A stretch of DNA of 64,000 bases from Pseudomonas xantholysinigenes (GCF_014268885.2 NZ_CP077095.1:5098001-5162000), one strand, 5' to 3'. Counted from the stretch's first letter, positions 9,822 to 20,060 are shown. Translations and numbers: made by a program. The notes: generated from the letters alone by a model not told the origin.

Positions 9822-10541
9822 ATGAGACTTTCCCGCTTTTTCATCGACGCCCCCCTCGGCCTCGGCGAGCACGACCTCCCCGAAGCCCAGGCCCACTACA
9901 TCGGCCGCGTGCTGCGCATGGCGCGCGGCGACGCCGTGCAGCTGTTCGACGGCAGCGGCCAGGAATACCTCGGCCAACTGCTGGAAGTGGGCAAGAAAAC
10001 CGTCCGCGTCAGCCTCGACCAGGCCCTGGCCGGGCAGGCCGAATCGCCCCTGCATATTCATCTGGGCCAGGGCCTGTCCCGGGGCGAACGCATGGACTGG
10101 GCGATCCAGAAAGCCACCGAGCTGGGCGCCAATGTCATCACCCCGATCGTCAGCGAGCGCTGCGAAGTGCGCTTGAAGGACGAGCGCGCCGACAAGCGCC
10201 TGGCCCACTGGCGACAGGTGGCGATCAGTGCCTGCGAGCAATGCGGCCGTTCGACCCTACCGCTCATCCAGCCGCCGGTAACCCTGGCTGAATGGCTGAA
10301 AAGCACCGAGGCCGACCTCAAGCTGGTATTGCACCCGGTAGCAGAACCGCTGACCCGCCATGACAAACCGACCAGCCTGGCCTTCCTGATTGGCCCGGAA
10401 GGCGGCCTCAGCGACGCCGAAGTCGAGCAGGCCAAGGCCGCCGGCTACCACGCCGCGCGCCTCGGTCCACGCGTGCTGCGCACCGAAACCGCACCAGTGG
10501 TGGCGTTGTCGGTCGCGCAGCAGTTGTGGGGCGACTTCTAG
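9822..10541 (+). CDS. rsmE: 16S rRNA (uracil-1498-N3)-methyltransferase
   Basis: This 239-residue SPOUT-class enzyme methylates U1498 of 16S rRNA using SAM. It begins MRLSRFFIDAPL and has the family motifs HYIGRVLRM, GERMDWAIQKATELG, IGPEGGLSDAEV and LGPRVLRTETAPV, the last two forming the knotted SAM site. The ATG at 9822 is the first in phase after the REP. A second RsmE-family gene lies at 38977-39684. The stop overlaps the stop of the convergent downstream gene by four bases (CTAG). Confidence 0.94.
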   Translation: MRLSRFFIDAPLGLGEHDLPEAQAHYIGRVLRMARGDAVQLFDGSGQEYLGQLLEVGKKTVRVSLDQALAGQAESPLHIHLGQGLSRGERMDWAIQKATELGANVITPIVSERCEVRLKDERADKRLAHWRQVAISACEQCGRSTLPLIQPPVTLAEWLKSTEADLKLVLHPVAEPLTRHDKPTSLAFLIGPEGGLSDAEVEQAKAAGYHAARLGPRVLRTETAPVVALSVAQQLWGDF

Positions 10542-11155
10542 CTGACGTAGAAAAACACCGCGACGAAGTGCATCAGGCTGCCGGCAATGACGAACAGGTG
10601 CCAGATGCCGTGCCAGTGGCGGAAGCGGCTGTCGAAGGCGAAGAAAACGATGCCGACGGTGTAGAACACACCGCCGGCCGCCAGCCAGGTAAAGCCGGCA
10701 GCCCCCAGGCTCTGTAGCAACGGCTTGACCGCCACCAGCACGATCCAACCCATCACCGCGTAGATGACAATCGACAAGATCCGCGCCTCGGAGCGTGGCT
10801 TGATCTCCTGCAGCATGCCGATCAGCGCCAGCCCCCAGACCACCCCGAACAGGCTCCAGCCCCAGGGCCCACGCAGACTGACCAGGCAGAACGGGGTATA
10901 GCTGCCGGCGATCAGCAGGTAGATCGACAGGTGGTCGAGCTTGCGCATGACCCGCTTCGCCCGGCCGCGGGTGCTGTGGTAAAGGGTCGAGATGCTGTAG
11001 AGCAACAGCAAGGTGGTGCCGTAGATGGAGAAACTGACGATCTTCCAGGGGTCGCCCTGCAACCCGGCCACGACGATCAGCCAGATGGCGCCGATACAGG
11101 CCAGGACAGCACCGACCAGGTGGGTCCAGGCATTGAAACGTTCACCGTAGTACAT
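10538..11155 (-). CDS. Hemolysin III / PAQR family membrane protein
   Basis: This 205-residue protein has about seven transmembrane helices and the family signatures MYYGERFNAWTHLVGA, STLYHS, KLDHLSIYLLIAGSYTPF and HGIWHLFVIAGSLMHF. The His residues in the last motifs are those that bind a metal in PAQR-type proteins. The E. coli homologue is YqfA/TrhA, linked to membrane energetics, and the name hemolysin III is historical. The start at 11155 begins the first conserved motif. It converges on rsmE. Confidence 0.9.
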   Translation of the reverse strand: MYYGERFNAWTHLVGAVLACIGAIWLIVVAGLQGDPWKIVSFSIYGTTLLLLYSISTLYHSTRGRAKRVMRKLDHLSIYLLIAGSYTPFCLVSLRGPWGWSLFGVVWGLALIGMLQEIKPRSEARILSIVIYAVMGWIVLVAVKPLLQSLGAAGFTWLAAGGVFYTVGIVFFAFDSRFRHWHGIWHLFVIAGSLMHFVAVFFYVS

Positions 11156-11194
11156 GCAGGCACAGACCTCGGCTGACGAACGGGGTTCCAATCG

Positions 11195-11253
11195 CTTCGC
11201 GGGTAACCCCACAGGGGTTGCACTGAACCTGTGGTAACGGGTTTACCCGCGAA
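11195..11253. repeat. REP pair, partly degenerate
   Basis: CTTCGCGGGTAACCCCACAG faces CCTGTGGTAACGGGTTTACC and CGCGAAG. Compared with the other pairs in this window, both arms carry small deletions. It occupies the gap between the hemolysin III gene start and the end of the chemosensory operon, just past the chpC stop. Confidence 0.75.
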
Positions 11254-11273
11254 GGGGCCAACAGACTCGCATC

Positions 11274-11747
11274 CTACTCAACGACAGATTGCAAATGTGC
11301 GTCACGCACCAACCGCTCCAGCCCCGCCAGGTCCGGTACCCGCGCCACCTGCTCGCCCACCTGCACCGCGGCCAGCTCCAACCCGGCCAGCGGCACATCC
11401 ACGTAGTTGAGCTGGCTGTCGAGCTTGCATGAACGCGGAATCCCCTGCAGCAACACCGCCAGGTAACGCAGGCCAGTATCGCCCAGGGCGTTGAGCACGA
11501 CGATCCGCGCCCGCTCGCCACAGGTGGTCTGCCCGCCACAGGCGGCCTCGAAACCGATCAGCGGCAGCCGTTGCTGCCGCCAGTCGACCCACCCCAGGTG
11601 CCAATCGGGCTCGCCCACCTCGCAGGCAATGGCGCGATGGCCGATCAACTCGGCCACCGCCACGTTGGGCAGCACCAGGGTGCGGTCGCCCAATGGCAGC
11701 AACAGGCCCGTCAGGCTGCTGCGCTGGCCGGCAATATGTTCAAGCAT
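11274..11747 (-). CDS. chpC: CheW-like adaptor of the pilus chemosensory system
   Basis: This 157-residue protein is the second CheW-domain protein of the cluster. CheW proteins couple receptors to the histidine kinase. The beta-barrel pattern shows in LLLPLGDRTLVLPNVAVAEL, IGFEAACG, IVVLNALG and YLAVLLQGIPR. It is last in the operon and overlaps the end of chpA by eight bases. By place and size it matches ChpC, the accessory CheW of the P. aeruginosa pil-chp system, which links extra receptors to ChpA. Confidence 0.85.
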   Translation of the reverse strand: MLEHIAGQRSSLTGLLLPLGDRTLVLPNVAVAELIGHRAIACEVGEPDWHLGWVDWRQQRLPLIGFEAACGGQTTCGERARIVVLNALGDTGLRYLAVLLQGIPRSCKLDSQLNYVDVPLAGLELAAVQVGEQVARVPDLAGLERLVRDAHLQSVVE

Positions 11748-14700
11748 GGTGCTGACTCCAGTGGCTGATGCTGTGCAACAGCACCGACTCCTGGTACGGC
11801 TTGCCCAGGTATTCGTTGACGCCGATCGCCATGGCCCGGTCGCGGTGCTTCTGGCCGGTGCGCGAGGTGATCATGATGATCGGCAACTGTTTCAGGCGCT
11901 CGTCGCGACGGATACGCGTGGCCACCTCGAAACCGTCCATGCGTGGCATCTCGATATCCAGCAGCAGCACATCGGGACGGTGTTCCTCGAGCAAGGCCAT
12001 GGCATCGACACCGTCCTTGGCGGTCAGCACGCTCATGCCGTGGCGCTCCAGCAGACGGCTGGTGACCTTGCGCACGGTGACCGAGTCGTCCACCACCATC
12101 ACCAGCAAGGGCCGCCGTGGCGCTGGACCGATCAATGCGTGCGGGTTGTCCACCACACTGGGCAGGCGCGCCAGGCGACGCTGCTGGCCACGCAGCTGGC
12201 CCAGCAGGTCGAGAATCAGCACCACCCGGCCGTCGCCGAGCAGGGTCGCGCCCGACAACCCCGGCACTGCGGCGAACTGCGGCCCCAGGCTCTTGACCAC
12301 GATCTCGCGGCTGGGCGAGAGGCTGTCGACCTGGATGGCGAAGGACTGCTCATGGGAATGGGTGAGCAACACCGGCAAGGGCACGCTCTGGCCCAGCAAG
12401 CGCGGCTGGCCGCCACCTTGCAATAGCTCGCCGAGGTAGCGCAGCGCGTAGTCGTGGCCGGCGTAGGTGTAACGCGGCGGGTCGTGACGGTAGCAGGCCT
12501 CGAGCTCGGCTGGCGGCACCCGGACGATGCCTTCGATGGTGTTCAGCGGGATGGCGTACTGCTCGTCGTCGACATGCACCATCAGCGCCCGGTTCACCGA
12601 CACCGTGAACGGCAGGCGGATCAGGAAGCGCGCGCCCTTGCCGGGACTGGACTCGATACTCATCGAACCGCCCAGCTGCTTGACCTCTTCGTGGACCACA
12701 TCCATGCCCAGGCCACGCCCGGAGATCTGGGTGATCTTCTCGGCGGTGGAGAACCCCGGGCGCAGGATGAACTGCAGGACCTCGTGGTCACTCAAGCGCG
12801 CCTGCGGGTCGAGCAAGCCGCGCTTGATCGCCTTGTCGCGCACCGCCGCCAGCGGCACCCCGGCACCGTCGTCGCTCATTTCAATGACGATGTCGGCGCC
12901 TTCATGCAGCAGGTTCAGGAGGATGGTGCCCTGCTCCGGCTTGCCGGCGGCCAGGCGCGCCTCGCGCGACTCCAGGCCATGGTCGACGGCATTGCGCAGC
13001 ATGTGTTCCAAGGGTGCGACCATGCGTTCGAGAACGCTTCGGTCCAGCTCGCCCTCGGCGTTGCCGACCACCAGCTCGACCTGCTTGCCCAGCTCGCTGG
13101 CCACCTGCCGCACCACCCGCTGCAAACGCGGCACCAGGCGCTCGAACGGCACCATCAGGGTGGCGGTCAGGCCTTCCTGCAACTGGCTGTTGACCCGTGC
13201 CTGCTGCTGCAGAAGGCTGTGCGCCTCCTGGGCGCGCTGGAGCAGGGTTTCCTTGAGGTCGAGCAGGTCCGAGGTGGACTCGAACAAGGCCCGCGACAAT
13301 TGCTGCAGCTGCGAATGGCGGTCCATCTCCAGCGGGTCGAAGTCGTCGTAGGCGTCCCCCTCGAACTGCTGGCGGCTGGAGATTCGCCCCTGGGTCTCGA
13401 TATCCAGGCGCAACAGCTGGTCGCGCATGCGCTCCAGCGTGGTTTCCATTTCGCTCAAGGCGAACTGGGCGTCATTGACCTGCTGCTCGATGCGGCCGCG
13501 AATCACTGAGTGCTCGCCAGCCAGGTTGCCCAGGTCGTCGAGCAGCTCGGCGTCGACCTTGACCATGTCGGCGGCCCGCTCCGGCGCGGCAGCCGGCGCC
13601 TCGAGGGGGGCGGCCTCAGCCTGGGCCTGGGCGGCGGCGCTGTCGGTCAAGGCAGCGCTGGAGAAGTTGCGGATGTAATCGATCAGCGCCGTGGCCGCGT
13701 GCAAGGGCTGGCCCAGGCGGGCGGCATCGAGCATGTGCGCCAGGCGGTCGTGGCAGTTCTGCAACAGGCTGAACAACGCCGGGGTCGGTGGCAGGCGCCC
13801 GGCGGCCAGCAGTTCGTAGAGGAATTCCAACTCATGGGCCAGGTCGCCGATGGCGGCGATCTCGACCATGCGCGCGCCGCCCTTGAGGGTGTGCAGGTCG
13901 CGCAGCAGGTTTTCCACCTCCACCGTGCTGCGCGGGTCGGCCTGCCAGCGCGCCAACGACTCGGCGGCACTCTCGACGATATCCGAGCTTTCCTCGAGGA
14001 AGACCTCGAGCAGTTCTTTGTCGCCCTCGGCGCTCTGCTCATCATCCATCGCCTCCGGCTGGCCCGGCGGCGGCGCATGATGGCGGAACTCACGCAGCTC
14101 ACCGAGCAGCGCCACCGCCGACAGCGGAGCATGGCCTTCGCCCAGGCTGTGCAACATATCGGCCAGCGCGGCATGGCTGCGTCGCAGCAACTCGAACAAC
14201 GCCGGGCTCGTGCCCAGGCGGCGGTCGACCAGGCCCTCGTAGAGCAACGCCAGCTCCTGGGCGAGCACTTCGATGGCGCCGATCGCGGCCATCTGCGCGC
14301 CGCCCTTGAGGGTCTGCATATCGTGCTGCAAGGTCGACAGCGCCGAGAGGCTGTCCGGGTCGTGCTGCCAATGCTGCAGCGCCTGGTTGGCACCGTCGAG
14401 GATATCGCCGGCCTCTTCGAGGAACAGGTCGACCACCGCCGGGTCGCTCAGCTCGCCCAGTGGCGCCAGCGGCGTCACCCCTTGCGCGCCGACCACGCCC
14501 ATCGCCAAGGGGTCGAGGGCATCGTCAAGCAGCCCGTGCAAGGCCGCCAGGCATTCCGGGCGGGCGCTGAGGTCCTGCCCGGCCGCCACCTCGTCGAACA
14601 GGTCGAGCAAGGCCTCATGGGCCTGCCGGGCGACCTCGAACATCCGTGGCGTCACCGCCAGGCTGCCCTCTTCCACCGCGCCATACAGGTCGAGCAAGCC

Positions 14701-17028
14701 TTCGCAGATTTCATCCACCTGCCACAACTCGGCCTGGTGCGCGCCGTGGCCGAGGGTGGTCATTTCGTCGAGCAGCATTTCCAGTTCATGGCGCTGCGCC
14801 GGCTGGGCCTGCCAGTTGGTCAAGCGGGTCTCGGCATCGAGCAGGATGTCCATGCCCAGGGTCAGGAAGCTGGCGATCATCTGCGGGTCGCGCCGCTGCC
14901 GGCGCTGCGGATGCCCCTCGGCCTGATGCTGCGCCAAGCGCGCATCGACCACCTGGCCGACCTGCTCGATCAGCGCCGCGGCACCCGGAATCGGCGCCAG
15001 CGGCGTACTGCCCAGCTGCGCCAGGCCAAGGTGGAACAACGCGCGGGCGGCCTCCAGTAGTTCGCTCTCGGCTACCTGCAAGGGTAACTGATGGCCCTTG
15101 TACTCGCGCACCAGCCGGTCGAGGGCGGTGGCCAGCTCCGCCACCGGCATCACTCCGGCCATCGCGGCGCTGCCCTTGAGCGTGTGCAACGCACGCTGCA
15201 GCTCATCGCTGACCGGCGTGCCGCGAGCATCGACGCTGTGCAGGAAGACATCGAGCCCGGCCAGGTGGCCCTGGGCCTCGTTGCGAAAGATCGCCAGCAA
15301 CTGCGGATCGAGGCCGTCGATGCTGACGCTGGGTGGCGCATCATTGAGCGCCAACGCATGCAGGTGGCTGGCCAGTTGCTCGATATCGGTGGTCGGCGGC
15401 ATTTGCCCGGCGGCGAAGTCGGCCAGCAGGTCGGGCAAGCGCACGAACACCTGCTGCAAGGCCACCAGCCCTTCGGGGCTGAGCACAATGCGCCCTTCCA
15501 GCACCCGGTTGAGCAGGTGCTCGGCGCCCCAGGCCAGCTCCGCCACGGCCTCGGCATGCACCATGCGGCCAGAGCCTTTGAGCGTGTGCAAGGCCCGGCG
15601 CACTTCGACCAGGGCCTCGCGCAGGCCGTTGTCGGCGCGCCAGCGCAACCAGTGCCGCTCGATTTCCGGCAGCAACTCGCCCGCCTCCTCGAGGAACACC
15701 GTGCGCAGTTCGTCATCGATGCCATCCATTGCCTGGCCGGCAGCTGCCGCGCCCACTCGCTGGCACTGCACGCCCAGCGCGGCGAGGCTGGCATGGGCCA
15801 TGTCGAGAAAGCCCTGGGCATCGGCCAGCGGATCGGCCACGCGCCATTGCAGCCAGGCCTCGCCGGCGCTCAGCGCGTCGGCCAGGTGCGCCAACTCGTC
15901 CGGCAGTGGTTCGTCTTCCAGATGCACCAGCCATCCCTGCACATAGCCGGCACAGGCACCGAATACCTCGGCGGCCACCGGCAGCATCAGCATTGCCAAG
16001 GCCCCGCGCACCTGTTGCAACAAGCCGGGCAAGGCTTGCAGGCGCTGGCGCGACCAGTCCGACTCGAGGCAGTCGCCGATCAGGTCCTTGGCCTGCTGCA
16101 GGACATTGAGCGATTCGTTGAGCACCAACTGGCGGATCTCGGCCAGGTCGGAGCCCGGCAGGCTACCCGGCGTGGTCTCCTCCAGCGGGCCGACCATGCC
16201 ATTGAGGGTGGCTTCCACGTACAACAACGCCCCGGCGACATCCATCAGCAGCGCCTCGTCCACCGCGCCATCCTGCTCGACCAGGGCCTGCAGGGCCAGC
16301 ACCTGGTCGATGATCACCCGCCGCGGCTGCTGGAAGCCCAGCACCGCCAGGGTGTCGGCGACATGCCGCAATGGCGCGAGCAAGGCCTCCAACGGCTCCT
16401 GGGGCGGGCGCTCGCCGCCGACGAAGGGGTCGAGGCGATCCTTGATGCGCATCAGGTCGTCACACAGTGCCATCACCACCGAACGCAACGCGTCGCGCCC
16501 CGGGCCGGCCTGCATGTGCTCGCGCCAATTGCCCAGCGACAGGTCGAGGTCGGCCAGGTCCGCCGGCCCAGCGATACGCTGGCCAAGCTCGCCCAGCAGG
16601 CTGGCTTGGGCCAGCGGTTCGGCGCCACGGCAGCCGCGCAACTGGTTGAGCAGCGGCATGACCACCAGCGGCAGGTCGTGACGCGCGCCACGCAGGCGGT
16701 CGAGATACGACGGCAACTGTTCAAGGCCGCGGAATAGCGCCCCCAGGCAGTCGCCGCGCGGGCTCACCTGGCCATCGGCGATGGCTCGCCCCAGCAACTC
16801 GAGCTCTTCGGCCAGGCGCATGGCCCCCGGCAGTTCGAGCATGCGCAGGCAGCCGTGCACCTGATGCAGGTTATCGACGAAAAACGCCAGCAACGACAGC
16901 TCGCCCGGCTCGCCGGTGAAGCGTTCCAGGGCCTGACGGGCCTGGCCCAGGCAATCGAGGATGGACGCCCGGGTCCAGGCCAGGGCGACGGTGTCATGCC
17001 GTTCGTGGTGCAGCGGGGTCGCCGTCAT
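11740..17028 (-). CDS. chpA: Hybrid CheA-type histidine kinase of the pilus chemosensory system
   Basis: This 1762-residue kinase has several N-terminal phosphotransfer modules, then the CheA core and a C-terminal receiver. HTLKG boxes put phospho-accepting His at residues 481, 615 and 1046. A degenerate module has H761 in TLGHGA, and another has Gln905 where His is expected (MQTLKGG). The ATPase shows LRNAVDHGLE near 1346, then DDGAGV and GRGLGMDVV; a CheW-like regulatory domain and the receiver follow, with VVDDS, Asp1691 in LLLDIEMP and YLGKPY. P. aeruginosa ChpA is about 2470 residues, so this version has fewer modules. It should phosphorylate PilG and PilH to control twitching or cAMP. 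Confidence 0.92.
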   Translation of the reverse strand: MTATPLHHERHDTVALAWTRASILDCLGQARQALERFTGEPGELSLLAFFVDNLHQVHGCLRMLELPGAMRLAEELELLGRAIADGQVSPRGDCLGALFRGLEQLPSYLDRLRGARHDLPLVVMPLLNQLRGCRGAEPLAQASLLGELGQRIAGPADLADLDLSLGNWREHMQAGPGRDALRSVVMALCDDLMRIKDRLDPFVGGERPPQEPLEALLAPLRHVADTLAVLGFQQPRRVIIDQVLALQALVEQDGAVDEALLMDVAGALLYVEATLNGMVGPLEETTPGSLPGSDLAEIRQLVLNESLNVLQQAKDLIGDCLESDWSRQRLQALPGLLQQVRGALAMLMLPVAAEVFGACAGYVQGWLVHLEDEPLPDELAHLADALSAGEAWLQWRVADPLADAQGFLDMAHASLAALGVQCQRVGAAAAGQAMDGIDDELRTVFLEEAGELLPEIERHWLRWRADNGLREALVEVRRALHTLKGSGRMVHAEAVAELAWGAEHLLNRVLEGRIVLSPEGLVALQQVFVRLPDLLADFAAGQMPPTTDIEQLASHLHALALNDAPPSVSIDGLDPQLLAIFRNEAQGHLAGLDVFLHSVDARGTPVSDELQRALHTLKGSAAMAGVMPVAELATALDRLVREYKGHQLPLQVAESELLEAARALFHLGLAQLGSTPLAPIPGAAALIEQVGQVVDARLAQHQAEGHPQRRQRRDPQMIASFLTLGMDILLDAETRLTNWQAQPAQRHELEMLLDEMTTLGHGAHQAELWQVDEICEGLLDLYGAVEEGSLAVTPRMFEVARQAHEALLDLFDEVAAGQDLSARPECLAALHGLLDDALDPLAMGVVGAQGVTPLAPLGELSDPAVVDLFLEEAGDILDGANQALQHWQHDPDSLSALSTLQHDMQTLKGGAQMAAIGAIEVLAQELALLYEGLVDRRLGTSPALFELLRRSHAALADMLHSLGEGHAPLSAVALLGELREFRHHAPPPGQPEAMDDEQSAEGDKELLEVFLEESSDIVESAAESLARWQADPRSTVEVENLLRDLHTLKGGARMVEIAAIGDLAHELEFLYELLAAGRLPPTPALFSLLQNCHDRLAHMLDAARLGQPLHAATALIDYIRNFSSAALTDSAAAQAQAEAAPLEAPAAAPERAADMVKVDAELLDDLGNLAGEHSVIRGRIEQQVNDAQFALSEMETTLERMRDQLLRLDIETQGRISSRQQFEGDAYDDFDPLEMDRHSQLQQLSRALFESTSDLLDLKETLLQRAQEAHSLLQQQARVNSQLQEGLTATLMVPFERLVPRLQRVVRQVASELGKQVELVVGNAEGELDRSVLERMVAPLEHMLRNAVDHGLESREARLAAGKPEQGTILLNLLHEGADIVIEMSDDGAGVPLAAVRDKAIKRGLLDPQARLSDHEVLQFILRPGFSTAEKITQISGRGLGMDVVHEEVKQLGGSMSIESSPGKGARFLIRLPFTVSVNRALMVHVDDEQYAIPLNTIEGIVRVPPAELEACYRHDPPRYTYAGHDYALRYLGELLQGGGQPRLLGQSVPLPVLLTHSHEQSFAIQVDSLSPSREIVVKSLGPQFAAVPGLSGATLLGDGRVVLILDLLGQLRGQQRRLARLPSVVDNPHALIGPAPRRPLLVMVVDDSVTVRKVTSRLLERHGMSVLTAKDGVDAMALLEEHRPDVLLLDIEMPRMDGFEVATRIRRDERLKQLPIIMITSRTGQKHRDRAMAIGVNEYLGKPYQESVLLHSISHWSQHHA

Positions 17029-17038
17029 GCCTGCCCCC

Positions 17039-19114
17039 TCACGAGCGCTCTACCGCTTTGGGCAGGGTGAAGCCCGATACCGAGCGGCGCATCTCGCTGG
17101 CCATGCGGGCCAGGTGGCGGATGCTGTCGGCGGTGGCACCGGAGCCAGCGGAGGTCTGCGCGGTGATCTGCTGGATCACCGCCATGGTGTGGGAAATCTG
17201 CCCGGCGGAAGAGGTCTGCAACTGGGCGGCGTCGGAGATACTGTGGATCAGTTCGGCCATGGTCTGCGACACGCCCTCGATCTCGGCCAGGGCCACCCCG
17301 GCGTCCTGGGCCAGGCGCGCGCCGCGCACCACCTCGGCGGTGGTCTGTTCCATGGAGATCACCGCCTCGTTGGTGTCGGCCTGAATGGTACGCACCAACG
17401 CCTCGATCTGCCGGGTCGCCGAGGACGAACGCTCGGCCAGGCGCTGCACCTCGTCGGCGACCACGGCGAAGCCTCGCCCGGCCTCGCCGGCCAGCGAAGC
17501 CTGGATCGCTGCGTTGAGGGCGAGGATGTTGGTCTGGTCGGCAATGTCGTCGATCAAGCTGACGATGTCGCCAATTTCCTGGGACGACTCGCCCAGGCGC
17601 TTGATCCGCTTGGCGGTGTCCTGGATCTGCTCGCGGATGTTGTCCATGCCATGGATGGTGTTGTGCACCACCTCGTTGCCCTTGTTGGCAATGGCCACCG
17701 AACGTTCGGCGACCTTGGCCGACTCGTAGGCATGGGCCGACACCCGGTCGATCGACTCGACCATGTCACCCACCGCCTCGGAGGCCTCGCTGATCTGCTC
17801 GGCCTGGTGCTCCGACGCCTTGGCTAGCTGGCGCGCGGTGTTTTGTGTGTCCTGCACCGCGGCGGCGACCTGCTCGGCGCTGTGGTTGATGGTGGCGACC
17901 AGATCGCGCAACTGGTCGACCGAATAGTTGATCGAGTCGGCAATGGCGCCGGTGAAGTCCTCGGTGACCGATACCGTGACGGTCAGGTCGCCGTCGGCCA
18001 GCTCTTCGATTTCATCGAGCAGGCGCATGATCGCCTGCTGGTTGCGCTCGTTCTTTTCCGCAGTATCGCGCAGCTGGCGGCTGGTCGCGCGGACCATCAC
18101 CAGGCCGATGAGGATGATCGAGGCCAGCGCCAGCAAGCCGAGCACGTAGCCGCCGACGGTGTCCAGGGTGCGCCCGCCGGCCAGGTTCTCGAAGCCGTTG
18201 GCCAGGTGCGAGGCCTCGTCGAGCAAGGTCTGCGACAGGCTGAAGATATTGCTGGCAGCCTCGCGCACACGGAACAGCTCCGGCGAAGTCTCGAGAATTT
18301 CGTCCACCGAGCCGGCAACGAACTGGAACAGTTCGGCGATCTCGGCCAGCCGCGCCCGGGCGTCGGCGTCCTCGACCCGGGTAACCTGTAGCGCCGGGTT
18401 GCCGGCGAGCATGCCCTCGAGTACCTGGCCAAAGCGGCTGGCGTCGCGACCAAAGGCATCGGCGGCCTGCACCGAGGTGTCGTCGCCGGCCAGCACGGTG
18501 TTGACCGAGCCCAGGATGCGTTCGGCCAGCAGCAACTGGCGCTGGGCCACCGCCACCTGGCTGGCCGGAGCGCCACTTTGCAGCAGGATCTCGACGACCT
18601 TCTCGTATTCCACCTGCAACTGCGGCACGGTCTCGGCCAGGGTTGCCGCCACCTGGTGCAACGACAGCACGGTCTGCTCGCTGGCCAGGATGGTGTCGGT
18701 GTTCTTGCGCAGGTTCTCCCAGTCCTGGCGCACCGCGTCCATCTCGTCGCGCACCGCCGCCGGCGCGGCGGGCAGCCCGGTGGTCTTGTCACCTTCGCGC
18801 AAGTAGCTCCAGCGCCGCTCGAAATCGTTGCGCGCATCGCTCAGCAAGCGAAACGCCAGGGCCTTGCCCGCCGCCGCCTCGGTGGCGTTCTTGGCGATGC
18901 GCTGCGACAGCACGCGCAGTTCGCCGGCATGGCCGATGTACTGCTTGTCGTGGTTGGCCTGAGTATTGAGGTAGGCGAAATTGGCGAACAACAGGACGAT
19001 CGACAGGATCAGCACCACGAACAGCACGGTGATCTGCGCGGTGCTGCGCGGTCGCTGGGCCACGGCGGCCGGCGAGACGCCTGTGCTGGCAACGGAAGGT
19101 GCTGGCTTGTTCAC
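17039..19114 (-). CDS. pilJ: Pilus chemoreceptor (methyl-accepting chemotaxis protein)
   Basis: This 691-residue receptor has a transmembrane helix at about residues 28-49 ([22 protein letters not shown]), a periplasmic helical region of PilJ type, and a second helix near 310-330 ([20 protein letters not shown]). HAMP and a signalling domain follow, whose hairpin tip [20 protein letters not shown] lies near residue 548. Size and place match P. aeruginosa PilJ, which senses surface contact or type IV pilin. It sits between pilI and chpA in the same operon. No pilK methyltransferase gene follows, unlike in P. aeruginosa. Confidence 0.93.
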   Translation of the reverse strand: MNKPAPSVASTGVSPAAVAQRPRSTAQITVLFVVLILSIVLLFANFAYLNTQANHDKQYIGHAGELRVLSQRIAKNATEAAAGKALAFRLLSDARNDFERRWSYLREGDKTTGLPAAPAAVRDEMDAVRQDWENLRKNTDTILASEQTVLSLHQVAATLAETVPQLQVEYEKVVEILLQSGAPASQVAVAQRQLLLAERILGSVNTVLAGDDTSVQAADAFGRDASRFGQVLEGMLAGNPALQVTRVEDADARARLAEIAELFQFVAGSVDEILETSPELFRVREAASNIFSLSQTLLDEASHLANGFENLAGGRTLDTVGGYVLGLLALASIILIGLVMVRATSRQLRDTAEKNERNQQAIMRLLDEIEELADGDLTVTVSVTEDFTGAIADSINYSVDQLRDLVATINHSAEQVAAAVQDTQNTARQLAKASEHQAEQISEASEAVGDMVESIDRVSAHAYESAKVAERSVAIANKGNEVVHNTIHGMDNIREQIQDTAKRIKRLGESSQEIGDIVSLIDDIADQTNILALNAAIQASLAGEAGRGFAVVADEVQRLAERSSSATRQIEALVRTIQADTNEAVISMEQTTAEVVRGARLAQDAGVALAEIEGVSQTMAELIHSISDAAQLQTSSAGQISHTMAVIQQITAQTSAGSGATADSIRHLARMASEMRRSVSGFTLPKAVERS

Positions 19115-19126
19115 GGCGAAATTCCT

Positions 19127-19681
19127 CTACAACGCCACATCGAGAAACCCCGGTACCTGGGCCAGCGCAAAGGGGCTGAAGATCGCCCAGTTGCGCTCAC
19201 GGGGAAAATGGCCCTGGACATAGGGCGCGGCGGCGCGGATCAACGGTTGCGGTGGCGACAGCTCGAGGCTGCTCAAGGCGAAGTGCTGCAGGCCGACCAC
19301 CTCGTCCACCAGCAGCCCGGCGAACAGCTCTTCATGATCCAGCACCAGTACCCGCCGTTGCTTGCCTGCGGTGGCCGGGCCCAAGCCGAAGAACGCGCAC
19401 AGGTCCATCACCGGCAACAGCCGCCCGCGCAGGTTGGCCACCCCGCGCACCCACGGCTGCACGCCCGGCACCCGACTGCTGCGGGGCTCGCGCAGCACCT
19501 CGGCGACCTCGCCCATAGGCGCGACGAACCACTGGCCGGCCACCCGAAAGCCGATACCGCTCCACTGTTGCAGGCGGGTGTCCTGGGGCGGCTGGTCGGC
19601 CACCAGCAGGCGGCAGCGCCGGTCGATGTCCAGCAGCAGCTCGAAGGCGGTCAGCGACGCACCCTGGGGGCGGGTGGTCAA
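19127..19681 (-). CDS. pilI: CheW-like adaptor
   Basis: This 184-residue CheW-domain protein couples PilJ to ChpA. Diagnostic stretches are WSGIGFRVAGQWFVAPMGEV, GVQPWVRGVANLRGRLLPVM and LVLDHEELFAGLLVDEVVGL. The best start is a TTG at 19681 that overlaps the pilH stop as TTGA. From there the N-terminus (TTRPQGASLTAFELLLDID) aligns by eye with that of P. aeruginosa PilI. No ATG precedes the conserved region in this frame without entering pilH. Translational coupling to pilH is likely. Confidence 0.87.
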   Translation of the reverse strand: MTTRPQGASLTAFELLLDIDRRCRLLVADQPPQDTRLQQWSGIGFRVAGQWFVAPMGEVAEVLREPRSSRVPGVQPWVRGVANLRGRLLPVMDLCAFFGLGPATAGKQRRVLVLDHEELFAGLLVDEVVGLQHFALSSLELSPPQPLIRAAAPYVQGHFPRERNWAIFSPFALAQVPGFLDVAL

Positions 19682-20043
19682 GCGCCGAGCACTTCTTTCA
19701 ACTTTGCGATCAGCGCATCTTCCTCCACCGGTTTGGTGAGGAAATCGCGGGCGCCCTGGCGCTGGGCCCAGATCCGGTCGGTTTCCTGGTCCTTGGTGGT
19801 CACCACGATCACCGGGATGGCGCTGGTTTCCAGGTCCTTGCTCAATTGCCGGGTGGCCTGGAAGCCGTTCATGCCGGGCATGACGATATCCATCAGCACG
19901 GCATCGGGCTTCTCCTGACGGGCCAGGGCCACGCCGTCGGCGCCGTTGTCGGCCTTGAGCACCTGGTGGCCGTGCTTTTCCAGCCACTCGGTCAAGCGGT
20001 ACATCTCTGTCGGCGAATCGTCGACAATCAGAACTCGGGCCAT
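19678..20043 (-). CDS. pilH: Single-domain response regulator
   Basis: This 121-residue CheY-like receiver begins MARVLIVDDSPTEMYRLTEW and has the acidic pair, the phospho-acceptor Asp in AVLMDIVMPGMNGF, a Thr in VVVTT and Lys in FLTKP. In P. aeruginosa PilH acts on retraction or as a phosphate sink of ChpA. It lies 47 bp after pilG, with a strong hairpin between them, and overlaps pilI. Confidence 0.94.
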   Translation of the reverse strand: MARVLIVDDSPTEMYRLTEWLEKHGHQVLKADNGADGVALARQEKPDAVLMDIVMPGMNGFQATRQLSKDLETSAIPVIVVTTKDQETDRIWAQRQGARDFLTKPVEEDALIAKLKEVLGA

Positions 20044-20060
20044 GCTGTTTCCCCATCAGG

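Noticed and set aside
13510..16737. Two long plus-strand open frames of about 516 and 548 codons inside chpA
   Set aside because: They are Gln/His/Arg-rich and fully opposite chpA, whose own frame carries ordered kinase domains; high G+C keeps the antisense frame open.
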